Below are positions 8,284-17,330 of a stretch of 30,866 nt of DNA, piece after piece. Each line of letters starts with the position of its first letter. Within the stretch, counting starts at the first letter, position 1. The notes beneath the pieces are model-generated. The model worked only from the letters and a program-made list of their open reading frames with translations. It ran no database searches and was not told where the DNA came from. The DNA comes from Candidatus Albibeggiatoa sp. nov. BB20. Its GTDB lineage: Bacteria; Pseudomonadota; Gammaproteobacteria; Beggiatoales; Beggiatoaceae. A program made the position numbers and the translations under genes. The DNA is taken from contig JADGDW010000034.1 of NCBI GenBank assembly GCA_016744725.1, positions 1-30,866 on the forward strand, read 5' to 3'.

Positions 8284-9495
8284 TTAACGATATACTAAGC
8301 CCATTGATTGGCGTACTTCGTCTAAGGTTTCACGGGCAACAACTCGTGCATTTTCACAACCTTCATTCAAAATACCACGCAAGGCATCAGGGTCTTCAAC
8401 GTACTGCTGGGCACGCTCTTGAATCGGTTTAAGCTCAGCTAATACACCTTCAATCACGGGCTGTTTACATTCAATGCAACCAATATCTGCACTTTTACAA
8501 CCATTTTGCACCCAAGTCTGGGTATCTTCATCAGAATAAATTTTATGAAAATCCCATACTGGACACTTCTTAGGATTACCGGGATCAGTCCGACGTACTC
8601 GTGCAGGATCAGTTGGCATGGTGCGAATTTTTTGCTCGATGCTACTCGGTGATTCACGCAAAGCAATCGTATTATTGTAGGATTTAGACATTTTTTGCCC
8701 ATCTAAACCTGGCATTTTTGACATCGGTGTGAGCAATGATTCTGGCTCAGGTAAAATGATTTTAGTATCACCATCTAAATAACCCAACAAACGCTTAGTG
8801 TCTCCAAGATTAATATTTTGTTGACTTTCAACTAAGGCGCGTGCGGTTTCTAACGCTTCATCATCACCCTGTTCTTGGTAACGCTTACGTAATTCTTGGT
8901 ACAATTTCTTGTTTTTCTTACCCATTTTTTTAGCAGCATCAAGGGCTTTTTTCTCGAAATCTTTTTCACGCCCATAGATGTAATTAAAACGTCGGGCTAT
9001 TTCACGGGTAATTTCAACATGTGCAACTTGATCTTCACCGACAGGTACTAGCCCTGCTTTATAAATCAAAATATCGGCACTTTGTAACAATGGATAACCT
9101 AAAAAGCCATAAGTAGATAAATCTTTATCTTTTAGCTTTTGTTGTTGGTCTTTGTACGTTGGAACTCGTTCTAACCAGCTCAAAGGAGTAGACATTGACA
9201 GTAGCAAGTGTAGCTCTGCATGTTCTGGTACTTTAGATTGAATAAATAAAGTAGATTCATTTGGATTGATACCAACTGCAAGCCAGTCAATAAGCATTTC
9301 CCAAACACTGGGCGATATTTTACTGGTATCGTCATATAGAGTGGTTAATGCGTGCCAATCTGCGACAAAGAAGAAACAATGATGTTCGTATTGCAGTTTA
9401 ACCCAGTTTTTTAACACGCCATGCAAGTGTCCTAGGTGTAAAGCACCTGTTGGGCGCATACCAGACAATACACGTTGTGAACTCGATAAATTCAA
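8284..9495 (-). CDS. trpS: Tryptophanyl-tRNA synthetase, Fe-S type
   Basis: TrpRS charges tRNA-Trp with tryptophan. The class I signatures are present: HLGH at residues 20-23 and KMSKS at 268-272. At 403 residues it is about 70 longer than the E. coli enzyme. Part of the extra length is a Lys-rich insertion at about 181-230. The rest includes a four-cysteine cluster Cys311-x21-Cys333-x6-Cys340-x2-Cys343 near the anticodon-binding region. Its spacing is almost that of the [4Fe-4S]-binding TrpRS known from Thermotoga, so this is probably an iron-sulfur TrpRS. The start is TTG, supported by GAGGAG seven bases upstream. scpA follows closely. Confidence 0.95.
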   Translation of the reverse strand: MNLSSSQRVLSGMRPTGALHLGHLHGVLKNWVKLQYEHHCFFFVADWHALTTLYDDTSKISPSVWEMLIDWLAVGINPNESTLFIQSKVPEHAELHLLLSMSTPLSWLERVPTYKDQQQKLKDKDLSTYGFLGYPLLQSADILIYKAGLVPVGEDQVAHVEITREIARRFNYIYGREKDFEKKALDAAKKMGKKNKKLYQELRKRYQEQGDDEALETARALVESQQNINLGDTKRLLGYLDGDTKIILPEPESLLTPMSKMPGLDGQKMSKSYNNTIALRESPSSIEQKIRTMPTDPARVRRTDPGNPKKCPVWDFHKIYSDEDTQTWVQNGCKSADIGCIECKQPVIEGVLAELKPIQERAQQYVEDPDALRGILNEGCENARVVARETLDEVRQSMGLVYR

Positions 9496-9966
9496 CTCAG
9501 TCTCCTCAAAAAATGTCGTTTTTGGTGTAGTGATAATAGTACAAAATGTGAGCCATAAACTCCACTAGGAATTTAGGATTATTGATTGTTTCGTATGAGG
9601 TAAGTATTGTGTTACATGTTCAATACTCAATATGGGTTGCCTGTTTATCCAGCCATTCTATGCTAAGAATATAGGTATTTCTTAAATATAGGATGGAATG
9701 GCACGCCTCAAAAATGAATATGATGTGTCAACACTCACGCGCTCGATCTTTTTCTACCATCAGCACTTGGTGGAAAACACTTCGCTATTCCACTCTACAC
9801 ATTACTATCTAAATATTATAAATAAAAATAGCTGCTGCTAGTATAGCTTATAGTTCCAATGAATTTAGTATCAGTTATAAGATAAAATCTAGCAATTCAC
9901 GTTGGACAGCTCAAATATAATGAATTACAGCTTTAAAAACACATTGATACTTCTCGCAAACTGAGA
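9496..9966. other. Intergenic region with hairpins between trpS and gspF
   Basis: No gene is supported in these 471 bases. They hold two inverted repeats: the long imperfect hairpin at 9652-9702, and GTGGAA/TTCCAC at 9772-9795. The trpS promoter is not expected here unless it is fairly close to 9520-9600; I could not place it. Confidence 0.5.
9652..9702. repeat. Imperfect palindrome of about 51 bases
   Basis: GCCATTCTATGC (9652-9663) pairs with GGATGGAATGGC (9691-9702) at 11 of 12 positions, counting one G-U pair. Inside, AAGAATA and TATTTCTT extend the pairing. It looks like a small non-coding repeat element; whether it recurs in the genome cannot be seen from here. Confidence 0.45.
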
Positions 9967-11172
9967 TTATTGTATCAACTGGTTTAATTCAAAAATCGGC
10001 ATCAAAATCGCCAATACGATGACTAAAACTACACTGCCCATCACTAAAATCAATATGGGTTCAAATAAGCTGAGCAACACCCCAATCACGGTTTCTAATT
10101 CACGCTCTTGCATGGTGGCAGCGCGATCTAGCATTTGTTCTAAATTACCACTACTTTCACCGCTGGCAATTAAATAAACCGTCATGGCTGGAAATAAACC
10201 GCTTTGTTCTAGGGCATGATGCAAGCTTGTACCTTGGCGTACTTGTTCTGCTGCATTCTGTAAGGCGTGGCGCATCGGACGATTGCCAACCACTTGAGCG
10301 GTAATTTCCAAGGCTTTTAAAATCGGTACACCACTTTGTAATAAAATGCTCAGGGTTCGAGTAAAACGGACGACATTGGTATTCCGTTCTAAACGGGCAA
10401 TTATCGGCAATCGTAACAAAAAGAGATGAAATAAGACAATAAACTGTTCAAATCGCAGTAGATAGCGAAATATCGCCGCAGCCAAAACCAGTAATATCAA
10501 TAATACTAAGCCCCAATCCCGCAAAAAATCGCTGACAGCAATCAAAGCGACGGTTAAAAAAGGCAGCTCTTGATTAATATTTTCAAACACTTGTACCACT
10601 TGCGGCACAACATAAGCCAGCAATCCAACCACAACCAACACCGCCACACTGGTGAGTAATAACGGATAGAATAAAGCCAATAGGGTTTTTTGACGTAAAT
10701 ATTGTCGCTGTTCGGTATATTCAGCTAAACGCTCTAGCACAATATCTAAATGCCCCGTTTGTTCACCTGCGGCGACGGTTGCACGATAGAGTTGGGGGAA
10801 AATGTTAGGATAATCGGCTAAGCCTTCGGCTAAACTGTGGCCTTCTAATACTCGGGAACGTACAGCCAATAATAAAGATTTGGTGCTCGGCTTTTCAGTT
10901 TGTTCCGCAATGGCGCGTAAGGCTTCTTCTAAGGCTAAACCTGAATGGACCAAGGTGGCTAATTGTCGAGTTAATAGGGCTAAATCTGTGGCACTGACTC
11001 GCGCTGAGGCTTTGCGGTTTGAGGTATTCTTTTGGCTGACTTCTTCAACATTGAGCGGAATTAAACCTTGCTCGCGCAGTTGTTGACGAATTTGGCGTTG
11101 TGCATCTCCTTCGAGTACACCTTTTCGTTTTTTACCTTGTTTATCAAGTGCAATGTATTCAAAAGCAGGCAT
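9967..11172 (-). CDS. gspF: Type II secretion/type IV pilus-like inner-membrane platform protein GspF
   Basis: GspF/PilC-type platform protein, an inner-membrane component that couples the cytoplasmic ATPase to pseudopilus assembly. The start AFEYIALDKQGKKRKG is typical of GspF. Two related T2SF domains occupy about 65-190 and 265-390. Three hydrophobic segments (about 165-190, 210-235, 370-395) and the repeated GxxL-rich cytoplasmic parts fit the family, as does a length of 401 residues. A TTG five codons upstream (11187) is also open, but the ATG at 11172 gives the family's usual start. No other gsp or pil gene is present in the window, so the gene stands apart from the rest of its apparatus. 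Confidence 0.9.
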   Translation of the reverse strand: MPAFEYIALDKQGKKRKGVLEGDAQRQIRQQLREQGLIPLNVEEVSQKNTSNRKASARVSATDLALLTRQLATLVHSGLALEEALRAIAEQTEKPSTKSLLLAVRSRVLEGHSLAEGLADYPNIFPQLYRATVAAGEQTGHLDIVLERLAEYTEQRQYLRQKTLLALFYPLLLTSVAVLVVVGLLAYVVPQVVQVFENINQELPFLTVALIAVSDFLRDWGLVLLILLVLAAAIFRYLLRFEQFIVLFHLFLLRLPIIARLERNTNVVRFTRTLSILLQSGVPILKALEITAQVVGNRPMRHALQNAAEQVRQGTSLHHALEQSGLFPAMTVYLIASGESSGNLEQMLDRAATMQERELETVIGVLLSLFEPILILVMGSVVLVIVLAILMPIFELNQLIQ

Positions 11173-11309
11173 AAAGTCAATTAACAATTATCAATGAATA
11201 AAAGGTATTCTTAAATTTTAAGATTATAAAAAGCAAATTATAAATTACTGATTATACATTATTAAAATACAGAAATAAAAAATTTACAGCCTCTGCATTT
11301 GCTGATAAA

Positions 11310-11711
11310 TTATAAGTTAAACCAAATTGACAGAGCAGGATAAAAAAATAGGAAAATACCTACACCTGTAACGAGCCACATATCCCAAGTAATAAGACGT
11401 AACATCGTTATTGGATGAATAACTTGACTGGGTATATTTTTATCAGGAAGCTCTCTAAAATCCATAATCATTGAAACAATAATCAATATTGGCATCATAA
11501 AAAAAATAGGGTAAAACAAAATATTTTCGATGCTATCCATCCAACATTTCATATCTAAACAAATTCTGCGCATTCCTAACAAAAAACATGTGATTCCTAT
11601 AATCCATCTAGTCATCACGCCTGACATATTTAGACGTTTAAGTTCAGGGATAGTGGTTTGTCTAACGAGAACATAGCTTATCCATAGAAAAATAAACCCA
11701 TGACTAAACAT
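11310..11711 (-). CDS. Small membrane protein of unknown function
   Basis: A 133-residue protein with about four hydrophobic segments (residues about 2-18, 33-47, 63-83 and 112-130) joined by short charged loops. It contains three cysteines. I do not recognise a family. It lies 31 bases downstream of ribD in the same direction and may be co-transcribed. The codon composition resembles coding DNA and the hydrophobic pattern is regular, so it is probably a real gene, but the ribosome-binding site is poor. Confidence 0.55.
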   Translation of the reverse strand: MFSHGFIFLWISYVLVRQTTIPELKRLNMSGVMTRWIIGITCFLLGMRRICLDMKCWMDSIENILFYPIFFMMPILIIVSMIMDFRELPDKNIPSQVIHPITMLRLITWDMWLVTGVGIFLFFYPALSIWFNL

Positions 11712-11742
11712 AAAATTATCTTTTTCACTTTAGCTCATAGTT

Positions 11743-12879
11743 CTAATTATAATTCGGTCGAACGGTGACGCGCCAATCACGACCAATTGCACGAATATCA
11801 CTAATTTCTAATGGGATATGCTGGCTTAGCGATTCAATATGCGGCAAATTAAATAAGGCGCGGGCATTATTACCCATAAACATAGGCGCGATATACAATA
11901 CAATCTCATCAATCATCTGTTCTCGTAACATCGCACCGCCAAGCGTTGCCCCAGTTTCAAGTAACACTTCATTGACTTCATATTTTGTCGCCAAGGTTTT
12001 GCACATAGCTGCTAAATCAATTCCATGTTTTGTACTTGGCAAGGTAATGACTTCTGCGCCTGCTTGTTGTAACGCTTCTTTTAATGCTTCTTTTTTAGAG
12101 GCTGTAAAAATAATTGTTTTACCTTCCAATTTCAGCATTTGTGCATCAAGTGGCGTACTTAAATGCACATCAACCACCACTCTAATCGGTTGCGTCACTT
12201 TCTTTGGCTGTGGAATATGCAATGGCAATTCATTTTCACGCACGGTTAATTTTGGATTATCCGCCAGCACAGTACCTGCGCCTGTCATCACCGCCGAACT
12301 TCGGGCACGTAAGGCTTGAACATCTCGACGTGCATCTTGTGAAGTAATCCACTGACTTTCTCCCGAAGCCATCGCGGTACGCCCATCTAAACTCATACCC
12401 AATTTACAGCGTACAAAAGGCCGTTCATGGCGCATTCGCATGAAAAAACCTGCATTTAGTGTTTCAGCTTCATTGCTCAAAACCCCTGTATCTACTGCAA
12501 TACCTGCTTTTAATAATTGCTCGATTCCTTTACTGGCAACAATCGGATTCGGATCCGTCATGGCGACGACAACCCGCGCAATACCTGCTTTAATCAACGC
12601 ATCAGTACAAGGGGGCGTGCGTCCATGATGGCAGCAAGGTTCTAAGGTGACATAGCAAGTCGCCCCTTTTGCTTGTTCTTTAGCTTGATTCAGTGCATTG
12701 ATTTCTGCATGAGCCTCTCCTGTGACTTCATGCCAGCCCTCACCCACAATTTTGCCATTACTCACAATGACACAACCTACTCGCGGGTTTGGGTCTGTTG
12801 TCCATAGGCCTTTTTCCGCTAAACGCAAAGCCCGCGCCATGTAAAGTTGATCTTGTTGCGTCATGGGGTTGATTATCAT
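11743..12879 (-). CDS. ribD: Bifunctional riboflavin biosynthesis deaminase/reductase RibD
   Basis: RibD carries out the second and third steps of riboflavin synthesis: zinc-dependent deamination of the pyrimidine intermediate, then NADPH-dependent reduction of its ribosyl side chain. The N-terminal deaminase domain (about 6-150) has the catalytic HAE (His57, Glu59) and the zinc ligands in PCCHHGRTPPC (Cys82, Cys91). The C-terminal reductase domain (about 150-375) opens with KLGMSLDGRTA and has the substrate- and NADPH-binding region around GAGTVLADNP. At 378 residues it has normal length. An alternative start is the ATG five codons in (12864). No ribE, ribA or nrdR lies nearby. A candidate leader hairpin lies 43 bases upstream, but no FMN riboswitch was found. 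Confidence 0.96.
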   Translation of the reverse strand: MIINPMTQQDQLYMARALRLAEKGLWTTDPNPRVGCVIVSNGKIVGEGWHEVTGEAHAEINALNQAKEQAKGATCYVTLEPCCHHGRTPPCTDALIKAGIARVVVAMTDPNPIVASKGIEQLLKAGIAVDTGVLSNEAETLNAGFFMRMRHERPFVRCKLGMSLDGRTAMASGESQWITSQDARRDVQALRARSSAVMTGAGTVLADNPKLTVRENELPLHIPQPKKVTQPIRVVVDVHLSTPLDAQMLKLEGKTIIFTASKKEALKEALQQAGAEVITLPSTKHGIDLAAMCKTLATKYEVNEVLLETGATLGGAMLREQMIDEIVLYIAPMFMGNNARALFNLPHIESLSQHIPLEISDIRAIGRDWRVTVRPNYN

Positions 12880-12921
12880 AATTGATACATCTCATTTTTT
12901 TATTAGTTTGATGGTGCCTCA

Positions 12922-12974
12922 GGTTGTACGGTATGTTAAAAGCCTCCTCTTTCTAACATCCCTTATCCTCAACC
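12922..12974 (-). promoter_or_regulatory. Candidate structured leader of ribD
   Basis: Read leftward, GGTTG (12974-12970) pairs with CAACC (12926-12922). Inside it, GGATGTTA pairs with TAACATACC (one bulge). The inner loop holds AGGAGG, a perfect anti-16S sequence, although no start codon follows at the right distance. It is not an FMN riboswitch by consensus. Structure is seen; a regulatory role is inference. Confidence 0.3.
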
Positions 12975-13120
12975 TTAAGCGGATATAATAACACAATACA
13001 AAAAAAGATAGATTTTGTATAAAACCAGTAATACTGACCTAGATAAACAATTTTATGTCATTTGGCTGAAAGAGATATTTGATAAACTTGGAGAGATTTT
13101 ATATATAAAATAATGATTAA

Positions 13121-13166
13121 GGAGCGGCTGCAAAGTATTATGAAACCTATTTGTAATCACCGCTCC
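13121..13166 (-). repeat. GC-rich inverted repeat after the acetyltransferase gene
   Basis: GGAGCGG (13121-13127) and CCGCTCC (13160-13166) are perfect seven-base arms around a 33-base AT-rich centre. It lies about 30 bases past the stop of the leftward GNAT gene and could help termination. However, the T-run lies on the wrong side for a standard leftward intrinsic terminator. Confidence 0.4.
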
Positions 13167-13194
13167 AAAAAAATTGAAAATCCTTAAAAATCAA

Positions 13195-13665
13195 TTAGGC
13201 CTGTTGGATTTTCTCATGTAGAATTTTACAATTAATCCATTCTGCATCAAAAGTGGCTCCTATTTTTTTATAAAAATCAATGGCAGGTGCATTCCAATCC
13301 AATACTTGCCAATGTAATTTATATACTTGTTGTTGCTTGGCTTCTTCAATACATGCTTTAAATAATGACTGCCCCACACCTGTATGTCGATATTCTTCTG
13401 TCACAATTAAGTCGTCGATATACATTGATTTACCTTTCCAGGACGAATAGCTGAAATAATATAATGCAACACCAATAATCTGCTGTTCTAATTCTGCAAC
13501 AAAAGTATGGAAATAAGGTTTTTCGCCAAAGCCATCTTCACGCATACGTTGTTCAGTATTGGTTAATTCTGCCAGAGCATTTTCATAAATCGCTAATTCT
13601 TTTACTAAATTAAAAATTCCCTTTATATCGTCAATTTGTCCTTGTCTAATCGCTACATTTGTCAT
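13195..13665 (-). CDS. GNAT acetyltransferase, spermidine/diamine acetyltransferase-like
   Basis: A 156-residue protein of the Gcn5-related N-acetyltransferase fold, which moves acetyl from acetyl-CoA to an amine. The acetyl-CoA-binding motif A is in YRHTGVGQSLF (about residues 99-109). The segments YYFSYSSWKG, MYIDDLIV and WQVLDWNAPAIDFYKKIGA closely follow the SSAT (diamine N-acetyltransferase) subfamily, so a polyamine or another small amine such as an amino acid analogue is the probable substrate. Length is normal for the family. AAAGGA precedes the ATG. It is a single gene facing left. Confidence 0.88.
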   Translation of the reverse strand: MTNVAIRQGQIDDIKGIFNLVKELAIYENALAELTNTEQRMREDGFGEKPYFHTFVAELEQQIIGVALYYFSYSSWKGKSMYIDDLIVTEEYRHTGVGQSLFKACIEEAKQQQVYKLHWQVLDWNAPAIDFYKKIGATFDAEWINCKILHEKIQQA

Positions 13666-13729
13666 GCTTTCTGTCCTTTCATCTAAATAAGTATTTTATA
13701 AACAGCTTATCAGCAATTATGCCAAATTA

Positions 13730-15844
13730 TTAGTCAAATTGTATTTCAAAACCTAATAAAAATGTGCGTCCATTGGCGGGAATGCCTTCAGGTACAAAGC
13801 TGTGTTGACTTGGATAAGATGGAATCGAATCTAAAGCATTGAATACATCAAACGTCCATTTTAGATTTGATTGTGCTTGCCAAATAAGCCGTGAATTTAA
13901 AATTGTGTAATCAGGCGGGGTAAAATCTGCATAAATTGGAGTTGCTGCTTGCGAAGTCCATTGCCAACGGCGATAAGCACTGATATTAAAATCTAAACTG
14001 GAGCTTAGTTGTGATTGAAACCCAATATTCAATGCTTGTTTTGGAACACCTTCAATGTCTACAGAACGCCCATCTGTATCTTGATCGGAATCAGTGTAAG
14101 TGTAATTTGCAAATAATGAAAACTTTTTGTATGGACGATAAAACAGTTCTAATTCAATCCCATCTGCACTGGATTGTCCAAGATTATCAACTTGTACTTC
14201 GATAGGGTTTTTAGGGTTTTGGGTCGACACATTGCGGATTACATTATCTGTATTAAATTTAAAAAATGAGCTAGATAATAATAAATCATGTCTTAATTGA
14301 TATTGTAATTGTAATTCATACGATTTCATGGTTTCAGGTTCTAAATCAGGATTAGACTTAATTGAGCGTGTATAACGGTATAAATCTTTGAGTGAAGGTG
14401 CATGAAATGCCTGACCATATAAGGCTTTAATGTTTAATTTATTGGTTGGTTTATACACTAAAGCTAAACGTGGGTTGGTTGTTGTACCAAAATCAGAATA
14501 GGAATCACTTCTAATACCTGCGGTGAGTTTTAAGAATTCATTAATTGTCCAACTGTATTGTGCAAATAACGCATACACTTCACGCTGACTTTCTGGCATT
14601 CCATTGGTTTGACTTTCTATATAATTGTCTAATACTAATTTCTTAGCTAAATTCACGTTGCTTTTATCAATCATGGCATTGACATGGTCGTGTTCATAAC
14701 TCAATCCCACGATCAAATTATGATGATTGCGAATATGCCAACCAATACTGGTTTCTATATTTAAACTGTCCGTATTCCAAGGCATGAGCAAGGTGTTGGC
14801 CGTGGCTAACTGCTCAGAGGCTTCTTGACCAAAACGATTGATACTACCTAGACTAGCGCGTAATTGGGTTTCAGAACGATTATTAACATAAGACGCTTGG
14901 GTTTTCAGTGCAAGGTGTTCGGAAAAGTCGAACTGATGTTTGATACCAATGTTTAATTGTTCGGTTTTAAAATGATGGCGGTAACTCGCTTCGGTTCTTT
15001 CGCTTAAAGTGCCTACACCCCAGTTATTACTATTTTGTGAAGTATTGTAGCCAAGCTCAATATCAAAATTGCGGTATTGTGCACGGCCTCCAAGGTGGAG
15101 TAAATGTCGAGCATCGGTGTTGACCCGATTAATTAATTGTTCGGTATTACCACCTGATGACCATGTCACATCACGTTGTGGCAAATCTTCATCATTGTAA
15201 TGAGTCAAACTGCTATACAGTTTAAAATTAAATTCCTCATTAACTTGTGTGCCATATTCTCCTTTTAATAAGAGCGTTTCATTTGAACCTGCTCGCACGC
15301 TAAATTGACCGCCTTCACTTTCTTTTCCGTTTTGGGTAATGATATTGACCACTCCCATAAACGCATTTGCACCATATAAAGCACTGCTAGGTCCTCGAAT
15401 CACTTCAATTTGTTTAATACTATCCAATGGATAATCAGGAATAAATGACATTGCTCCACCCGTCAAACCTTCATTAAGACGCTGTCCATTAAGTAAAAAT
15501 AAAACACTTTCGCCCCAAAATGAGCTAGAACCTCGGACATAAAGTGTTGAATGATAGCCAATTCGATTGCTACGACCGACGGTGAATCCTGGGATAAGAT
15601 TTAATACATCTTCTAAACTTCTTGCACCAAATGCGTTAATATCTTGTTGTGTAATCACTGATACAATACCGGGTGCGGTTTGTAAATCTTCGCTGGTTTT
15701 CGAGGTAGTAATCACATCAGTCGCAAGTAAATCAACTAAAGTGCTTTGTCTGAGTGATTCAATTACGCCTTTTTCTCTTGCAATAGAGAGTTCAGACATC
15801 AAACCCATTATGATAATAATAAATAGTCGTTGGTACAGACACAT
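13730..15844 (-). CDS. TonB-dependent outer-membrane receptor
   Basis: A 704-residue gated beta-barrel for energised uptake of a scarce ligand such as a siderophore, haem or cobalamin, driven by TonB-ExbBD. A signal peptide covers about residues 1-22. The plug domain (about 45-165) shows the family wording IPGFTVGR, LYVRGSSSFWG, VLFLLNGQRLNEG and IEVIRGPSSALYGANAFMGVVNII. The remainder is a beta-barrel ending in GFEIQFD. The stretch TDVITTSKTSEDL near residue 40 is the usual entry to the plug. AGGA precedes the ATG. A Fur-box-like site lies about 45 bases upstream, hinting at iron control, but the ligand cannot be named. No uptake ABC or TonB genes are adjacent. Confidence 0.92.
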   Translation of the reverse strand: MCLYQRLFIIIIMGLMSELSIAREKGVIESLRQSTLVDLLATDVITTSKTSEDLQTAPGIVSVITQQDINAFGARSLEDVLNLIPGFTVGRSNRIGYHSTLYVRGSSSFWGESVLFLLNGQRLNEGLTGGAMSFIPDYPLDSIKQIEVIRGPSSALYGANAFMGVVNIITQNGKESEGGQFSVRAGSNETLLLKGEYGTQVNEEFNFKLYSSLTHYNDEDLPQRDVTWSSGGNTEQLINRVNTDARHLLHLGGRAQYRNFDIELGYNTSQNSNNWGVGTLSERTEASYRHHFKTEQLNIGIKHQFDFSEHLALKTQASYVNNRSETQLRASLGSINRFGQEASEQLATANTLLMPWNTDSLNIETSIGWHIRNHHNLIVGLSYEHDHVNAMIDKSNVNLAKKLVLDNYIESQTNGMPESQREVYALFAQYSWTINEFLKLTAGIRSDSYSDFGTTTNPRLALVYKPTNKLNIKALYGQAFHAPSLKDLYRYTRSIKSNPDLEPETMKSYELQLQYQLRHDLLLSSSFFKFNTDNVIRNVSTQNPKNPIEVQVDNLGQSSADGIELELFYRPYKKFSLFANYTYTDSDQDTDGRSVDIEGVPKQALNIGFQSQLSSSLDFNISAYRRWQWTSQAATPIYADFTPPDYTILNSRLIWQAQSNLKWTFDVFNALDSIPSYPSQHSFVPEGIPANGRTFLLGFEIQFD

Positions 15845-16232
15845 AGGTTGATCCTAAATACAAATCGATTTAATGGAATATAATAAATTGATAATGAAAA
15901 TAAGTTAATCACATTTTTTCACGCAACAAATTATTTTAGATTAAAGCTAATAAGTTGCCTTTGATTAAATTGATAGGCAAAAACTAGGGCAATTCACTTA
16001 CAATATTTTTGCTGATTTTTTTGTAAAATAATTTAACTCGTTAATTTTACTTTAAATATATCGCCTTTAGCCGTTTATTTAAAATCAGTGACTTCGCTTA
16101 TTATGGCGAAGGTATTAATTTATATACAACATTTTTTATTCGTATTGTGTTTGATAAGCTGTATTTAAATATTTAACCCATCCCAAAAAAGATTTATCAT
16201 ATCTATTCACGACAACTTGTGCGGAGAATACA
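15845..16232. other. Divergent intergenic region
   Basis: This 388-base AT-rich gap separates the leftward TonB receptor and the rightward hydB. Besides the Fur-box-like site it contains two short inverted repeats: TTGCCT/AGGCAA (15955-15980) and CTTCGC/GCGAAG (16092-16111). No small gene is supported. Confidence 0.5.
15890..15908. promoter_or_regulatory. Fur-box-like site before the TonB receptor
   Basis: GATAATGAAAATAAGTTAA matches the 19-base Fur consensus at roughly 12 positions, including the first eight. It lies about 45 bases before the receptor start, where a repressor would act. AT-rich DNA gives such matches by chance, so confidence is limited. Confidence 0.3.
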
Positions 16233-17330
16233 ATGAGATTCCTAGCGCGTGGTGATTTTCCCCAGCTATTAGCAGCGTTGCAACAAGCGGGTTATACCTG
16301 TATCGCACCGCAAATTCGTGATAACAACCTTGTTTATGATGAACTGACCGAGGTTGAGCAACTGCCGCTTAATTATCAAGATCAGCAAACCCCCGGACGT
16401 TATCGCCTGATTGAAAATGGCCAACAGCGTTATTTTGCTTGGGCGAATGGTGCAGAAGCCGTTAAACCGATGACCTTTGCTTCACGAGAAATATTGTGGA
16501 AAGTCAAACGAGATGATGCTGGAAAATTAGCATTTGAAGAAGTATTGCCTGAATCAAAACCGCTGGCTGTGATTGGAATTAAGTCCTGTGATTTGGCCGC
16601 GTTACATTTACAAGATCAACATTTTGCCTTTAATACTTATGGTGACCGTTATTATAATCTACGCCGCAGGCCTTTAATTTTTATCGCGGTAGATTGTAGC
16701 CATCCTGCTGAAACCTGTTTTTGTGCTTCTACGGGTGATGGACCTGATGCACGGTCGGGGTTTGATATTGCTTTGACTGAGTTGGATGATGGTTTTCTGG
16801 TTCGAACTAAAAGTAGCATCGGCAAAGACATCGCAGAACAATTGCCATTGCATGATGCGACCACATTTCAACTTTCTCAAGCCGAAAAACAGCAACAGCA
16901 AGCAGTTGAAGTCCAGCAACGCCAACTCCCATCACGGAATTTAAAAGCCAGCTTATTTAATAATTTAGAGCACCCACGCTGGAAAGAAATTGGCGAGCAG
17001 TGTTTAGCCTGTGGTAATTGTACCTCGGTTTGTCCAACTTGTTTTTGTCATAGCGAAATAGAAGACGCTCAATTAGATGGTTCAGAGAGTGTGCATTATC
17101 GGCAATGGGATTCATGTTTTACCTTGGGACACAGTTATATGCACAGCATTGTGTTGCGCAAAGACATTGATTTACGCTATCGGCAATGGCTGACGCATAA
17201 ATTAGGCAGTTGGCATGACCAGTATGGGCGTTCGGGTTGTGTTGGTTGTGGGCGTTGTATTACCTGGTGTCCTGTTGGCATTGACATCACTGAAGAAGCA
17301 CAGGCGATTTGTGGAGGAGAACAATCATGA
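16233..17330 (+). CDS. hydB: Sulfhydrogenase beta subunit-like 4Fe-4S protein (HydB)
   Basis: An electron-transfer protein of 365 residues like the beta subunit of group 3b NiFe (sulf)hydrogenases and the AsrA subunit of anaerobic sulfite reductase. The N-terminal two thirds contain conserved GIKSCDLAALHLQD and a cysteine-rich DCSHPAETCFC segment. The C-terminal third binds two [4Fe-4S] clusters: Cys257/260/263/267 (CLACGNCTSVCP) and Cys336/339/342/346 (CVGCGRCITWCP). GGAG stands before the ATG. It overlaps the next gene, hydG, by four bases (ATGA), so the two are translationally coupled. The hydrogenase small and large subunits that normally follow are absent, so its electron partner is unknown. 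Confidence 0.85.
   Translation: MRFLARGDFPQLLAALQQAGYTCIAPQIRDNNLVYDELTEVEQLPLNYQDQQTPGRYRLIENGQQRYFAWANGAEAVKPMTFASREILWKVKRDDAGKLAFEEVLPESKPLAVIGIKSCDLAALHLQDQHFAFNTYGDRYYNLRRRPLIFIAVDCSHPAETCFCASTGDGPDARSGFDIALTELDDGFLVRTKSSIGKDIAEQLPLHDATTFQLSQAEKQQQQAVEVQQRQLPSRNLKASLFNNLEHPRWKEIGEQCLACGNCTSVCPTCFCHSEIEDAQLDGSESVHYRQWDSCFTLGHSYMHSIVLRKDIDLRYRQWLTHKLGSWHDQYGRSGCVGCGRCITWCPVGIDITEEAQAICGGEQS

Larger units (their letters stand above)
12880..13194. other. ribD leader and GNAT downstream region
   Basis: No gene is supported in these 315 bases. The part next to ribD contains the candidate leader hairpin (12922-12974). The part next to the acetyltransferase gene contains the GC-rich inverted repeat (13121-13166). 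Confidence 0.5.

Noticed and set aside
11765..12319. Rightward open frame of 184 codons
   Set aside because: It lies antisense within ribD, whose protein is unmistakable; it has no ribosome-binding site and no recognisable protein features.
12880..13060. FMN riboswitch upstream of ribD
   Set aside because: The conserved FMN-aptamer segments are not found in the leader; only an unrelated hairpin is present.
15961..15974. FNR-type site TTGAT-N4-TTGAT upstream of hydB
   Set aside because: The halves are direct, not inverted, so it does not match the FNR/CRP-type palindrome.
17309..17326. Longer hydG reading from TTG
   Set aside because: The TTG lies before and inside the Shine-Dalgarno region; GGAGGAG and the ATGA overlap point to the ATG at 17327.
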